A stretch of 64,000 bases of DNA, taken from Actinoalloteichus hoggarensis. GTDB taxonomy: Bacteria > Actinomycetota > Actinomycetes > Mycobacteriales > Pseudonocardiaceae. A model generated the notes under the pieces. That model searched no databases and was not told the origin of the DNA. It worked only from the letters and a program-made list of their open reading frames with translations. The position numbers and the translations under genes were made by a program. Below, in pieces: positions 61,727-64,000 of this stretch; within the stretch, counting starts at the first letter, position 1; every line of letters begins with the position of its first letter. The stretch spans positions 4,774,001-4,838,000 of the forward strand of contig NZ_CP022521.1 of NCBI RefSeq assembly GCF_002234535.1, in the 5' to 3' direction.

Positions 61727-62932
61727 ATGACCGCCGTCGGCATGGAAGGCCGCGTGCCCGAGATCGACCTGTCGAATCCTGAGGTACTGCGAGATCCATG
61801 GGGTCACTACGGGACTGCTCGCGAGCGATCGCCGCTGGCGCGACTCCTCATTCCCGGCCTCGGCGCGATGTGGGCGCTGTTACGACACGGCGAGGCCAGG
61901 TCGGTGCTGAGCGACCCTCGGTTCGAACTCAATGCGGGAGGCTTCGCCCGCCGCCCGGCGGTGGCCGAGGAGTACCTGCCCTACCTGCGCACCATGCAGG
62001 AACTGGAGGGACGGGAGCATCATCGGCTGCGTGCTCTGGTGGCACCCGCGTTCACCGCCCGCCGCGCGAGGGCGTTCCGCCCCGGGATCGCCCGCATCGT
62101 CGACCGGTTGCTGGACGCGCTGCCGGACCACGTCGAGGACGGCCGAGTGGACCTGCGACGGCACTTCACCCGAGCACTGCCGATGGCGGTGATCTGCGAG
62201 CTGGTGGGCATCCCGGAGCCCGACCGACCCCGGTGGGAGGAGTACGGCGCGATCATCGCCGCAGGTGACGGGGCCGGGCTCGCCGAGGCGGTTCCCGGGA
62301 TCGTGCGGGGCGCGAAGGCCGCGGTCGCGGCCCGACGCGCCGAGCCCGCCGACGATCTGATCTCCGATCTGCTGCGTGCCCAGTCCGAGGACGGCGAACG
62401 GCTCGACGACGTCGAGCTGGTCACGCTCATCTGGAACGTCGTCCTCGCGGGCCAGACGCCGACGCACCTGATCGCCAACGCCGTGGCCGCCCTCTTCGAC
62501 CATCCCGAGCAGCTCGCCGCGCTCCGCGCCGACGAGGCGCTGCTGCCCGGCGCCGTCGAGGAGCTGATCCGCTGGTGCGGCCCCCAGCTGCTGGCGATAC
62601 CCCGGCAGGCCAGGGAGGACGTCGAGATCGACGGCACGCTGATCAGCAAGGGCGACCGGGTCACGGCGGCGTTGGCGGCCGTCAACCGCGATCCCGCCGT
62701 GTTCGTCGATCCGCACCGGCTCGACCTCCGACGCCCGCCGGGCCCGGCGGGCCACCTCGGTTTCCTGCACGGTCCGCACTTCTGTCTGGGGGCGGCGATC
62801 GCGCGGGTGCAGACACAGGTCGCGCTCGGCGCGCTGCTACGGCGGTTCCCCCGGCTCGCACCGGCCGGCGAGCCGCAGCGTGTGCCCGACCCGGGCAGCT
62901 GGCGGCTCGCCGCCCTGCCCGTGACGCTGTGA
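61727..62932 (+). CDS. Cytochrome P450
   Basis: A 401-residue bacterial P450 with I-helix AGQTPT (residues 241-246), ExxR in EELIRW (Glu279, Arg282) and heme loop FLHGPHFCLGAAIAR (Cys353). The heme motif has HGPHFCLG instead of GxGxHxCxG, as in several actinobacterial P450s. A soluble monooxygenase needing a ferredoxin partner, not present nearby. GGGAG precedes ATG 61727. Divergent from the TetR gene. Substrate unknown. Confidence 0.95.
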   Translation: MTAVGMEGRVPEIDLSNPEVLRDPWGHYGTARERSPLARLLIPGLGAMWALLRHGEARSVLSDPRFELNAGGFARRPAVAEEYLPYLRTMQELEGREHHRLRALVAPAFTARRARAFRPGIARIVDRLLDALPDHVEDGRVDLRRHFTRALPMAVICELVGIPEPDRPRWEEYGAIIAAGDGAGLAEAVPGIVRGAKAAVAARRAEPADDLISDLLRAQSEDGERLDDVELVTLIWNVVLAGQTPTHLIANAVAALFDHPEQLAALRADEALLPGAVEELIRWCGPQLLAIPRQAREDVEIDGTLISKGDRVTAALAAVNRDPAVFVDPHRLDLRRPPGPAGHLGFLHGPHFCLGAAIARVQTQVALGALLRRFPRLAPAGEPQRVPDPGSWRLAALPVTL

Positions 62933-63064
62933 TCCGACAAAGGTGACGACACGCGGATCGTGATCACCGTCGCCTGCCTGACGCGCGGCGCCGACCCACG
63001 ACGATTCGTGCCGCCCGCCGCCCGCCGCCCGCACCGACCCGCCGACTTCAGGAGACGCATCCGA

Positions 63065-64000
63065 GTGTCCGAGACCGACGAGCGTCGCCCGACCTGCTCG
63101 TTCTGCGGCAGGAGTCGTCGGCAGGTCCGGCGCCTCCTCGCGGGCCCGGTGGGCGTGGCGATCTGCGACGGCTGCGTCGAGCAGTGCACGGAACTGTTGG
63201 CCGACGACGATGTGACGTCGCCCGAGCCCGAGCCCGATGTCGAGGCCGCCGCGTACGCCGAGCCGGCGACCCGGCCGACGGGGGCGCTGCCGCGGCCGAT
63301 GGAGGTTCACGCGCTACTCGACGAGTACGTGATCGGGCAGGACCAGGCCAAGCGAGTGCTCTCGATCGCGGTCTGTCATCACTACCGGCGGCTCGCGGCG
63401 AGGTCGGTGCCCGTCGGTCGCCATGCCGTTCCCGACGACACCGTCGAACTCGGCAAGTCCGACGTCCTGTTGATCGGCCCCACCGGCAGCGGGAAGACCT
63501 ACCTCGCCCAGACGCTCGCCCGGGTGCTCGACGTGCCGTTCGCCATGGCCGACGCCACCGCCCTCACCGCGGCGGGCTACGTCGGCGAGGACGTGGAGTC
63601 CATGGCCGCCGCGCTGCTTCGGGCCGCCGATCACGACGTCGCGCGGGCGGAGACCGGCATCATCTACCTCGACGAGGTGGACAAGATCGCTCGACGGGGC
63701 TCGCATCCGTCGAGCACCCGAGACGTCTCCGGCGAAGGCGTCCAGCACGCCCTCCTGAGCATGTTGTCAGGTCGGACCGTCGAGGTTCCCCTCCATGGTG
63801 CACCCGGGGCGGGGGCGGGGCGCATCCCGCTCGACCTGAGCAACGTGCTGTTCATCCTCGGCGGGGCCTTCGCCGGGCTGGACCGGATCATCCAGGCGCG
63901 GTCCGGCGGCGGCGGCTTCGGCTTCGACGTCGGCAGCCGCTCACGGCGGGTGTGGGCGGAGGCCCGCACCGAGGTGCTGCCCGCCGATCTCCAGGAGTTC
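63065..64000 (+). CDS. clpX: ClpX-like AAA+ unfoldase, 3' end beyond the window
   Basis: The GTG at 63065 (AGGAG 10 bases upstream) opens 312 codons to the edge. Motifs: four-Cys zinc finger (Cys11, 14, 34, 37) CSFCGRSRRQ and ICDGC, EYVIGQDQAKRVLSIAV, Walker A GPTGSGKT, pore loop AGYVGEDVES, Walker B IIYLDEVDKIARRG, and GEGVQHALLSMLSG. ClpX unfolds substrates and feeds them to ClpP. It has a Glu/Pro-rich linker after the zinc finger and lies beside a P450 with no clpP upstream, so it is probably a second, diverged ClpX rather than the housekeeping copy. The arginine-finger region is beyond the edge. Confidence 0.92.
   Translation, partial: MSETDERRPTCSFCGRSRRQVRRLLAGPVGVAICDGCVEQCTELLADDDVTSPEPEPDVEAAAYAEPATRPTGALPRPMEVHALLDEYVIGQDQAKRVLSIAVCHHYRRLAARSVPVGRHAVPDDTVELGKSDVLLIGPTGSGKTYLAQTLARVLDVPFAMADATALTAAGYVGEDVESMAAALLRAADHDVARAETGIIYLDEVDKIARRGSHPSSTRDVSGEGVQHALLSMLSGRTVEVPLHGAPGAGAGRIPLDLSNVLFILGGAFAGLDRIIQARSGGGGFGFDVGSRSRRVWAEARTEVLPADLQEF

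Overview
The window is high-GC DNA with strongly GC-biased third codon positions. It has many regulator/MFS divergons, several probable leaderless genes and paired XRE-cupin regulators. This is typical of a filamentous actinomycete. Pseudonocardiales (for example an Actinoalloteichus-like organism) is my best guess, but the placement is inference. About 55 intact protein genes are supported. Several more are broken by a single indel or stop, or survive only as remnants. No rRNA, tRNA, CRISPR array, insertion sequence, phage or plasmid backbone was found.

Layout. 1-6.9 kb: an ABC-2 type exporter, a KtrA/KtrB-like potassium uptake pair and a DinB-fold protein. 7.2-13.3 kb: a redox/detoxification block with a frameshifted MFS exporter, a thioredoxin-reductase-like flavoprotein, an XRE-cupin regulator, a His-rich methyltransferase, a DUF1684 protein and a SnoaL-like protein. 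Repeated TTGC-N7-GCA(A/T) sites suggest one regulon. 13.6-17.5 kb: a frameshifted phosphotransferase, Mn catalase, a CDGSH protein and a heme-oxygenase-like di-iron protein. 18.7-31.2 kb: mostly regulator/effector pairs (TetR/MFS, ECF42-like sigma with a YciI/DGPF protein, TetR/hydrolase, methyltransferase/XRE-cupin). This stretch also has a LexA-like box in the promoter of a small membrane ORF.

31.7-41.8 kb is carbohydrate related. It holds a secreted AA10 chitin/cellulose monooxygenase with a DasR-like dre site, a small alarmone synthetase, a MarR/cupin divergon, and a tight operon of GH35 beta-galactosidase, Tat-lipoprotein binding protein, two permeases and a cellulase-like hydrolase. 42.1-50.2 kb is a leftward catabolic cluster: ACS-family MFS, an alpha/beta-hydrolase fused to a DUF35 Zn-ribbon/OB protein, a thiolase remnant, IclR, a CaiB CoA-transferase remnant, a hydrolase, two SDRs and a divergent type II dehydroquinase. 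The CoA steps are decayed while the other genes look intact. 50.9-64 kb: a broken methyltransferase running into GNAT, an epoxide-hydrolase-like protein, an ATP-dependent DNA ligase, WYL/NmrA, MFS/ArsR and TetR/P450 divergons, and a second-type clpX that runs off the right edge.

Two themes cut across the regions. First, several otherwise normal genes carry one indel or nonsense codon (MFS 7.47 kb, phosphotransferase 14.18 kb, phosphotransferase 23.63 kb, sigma factor about 27.45 kb, methyltransferase about 51.1 kb). This is either genuine decay or base-level assembly error. Second, many intergenic gaps hold short tandem repeats of 13-19 bp units.
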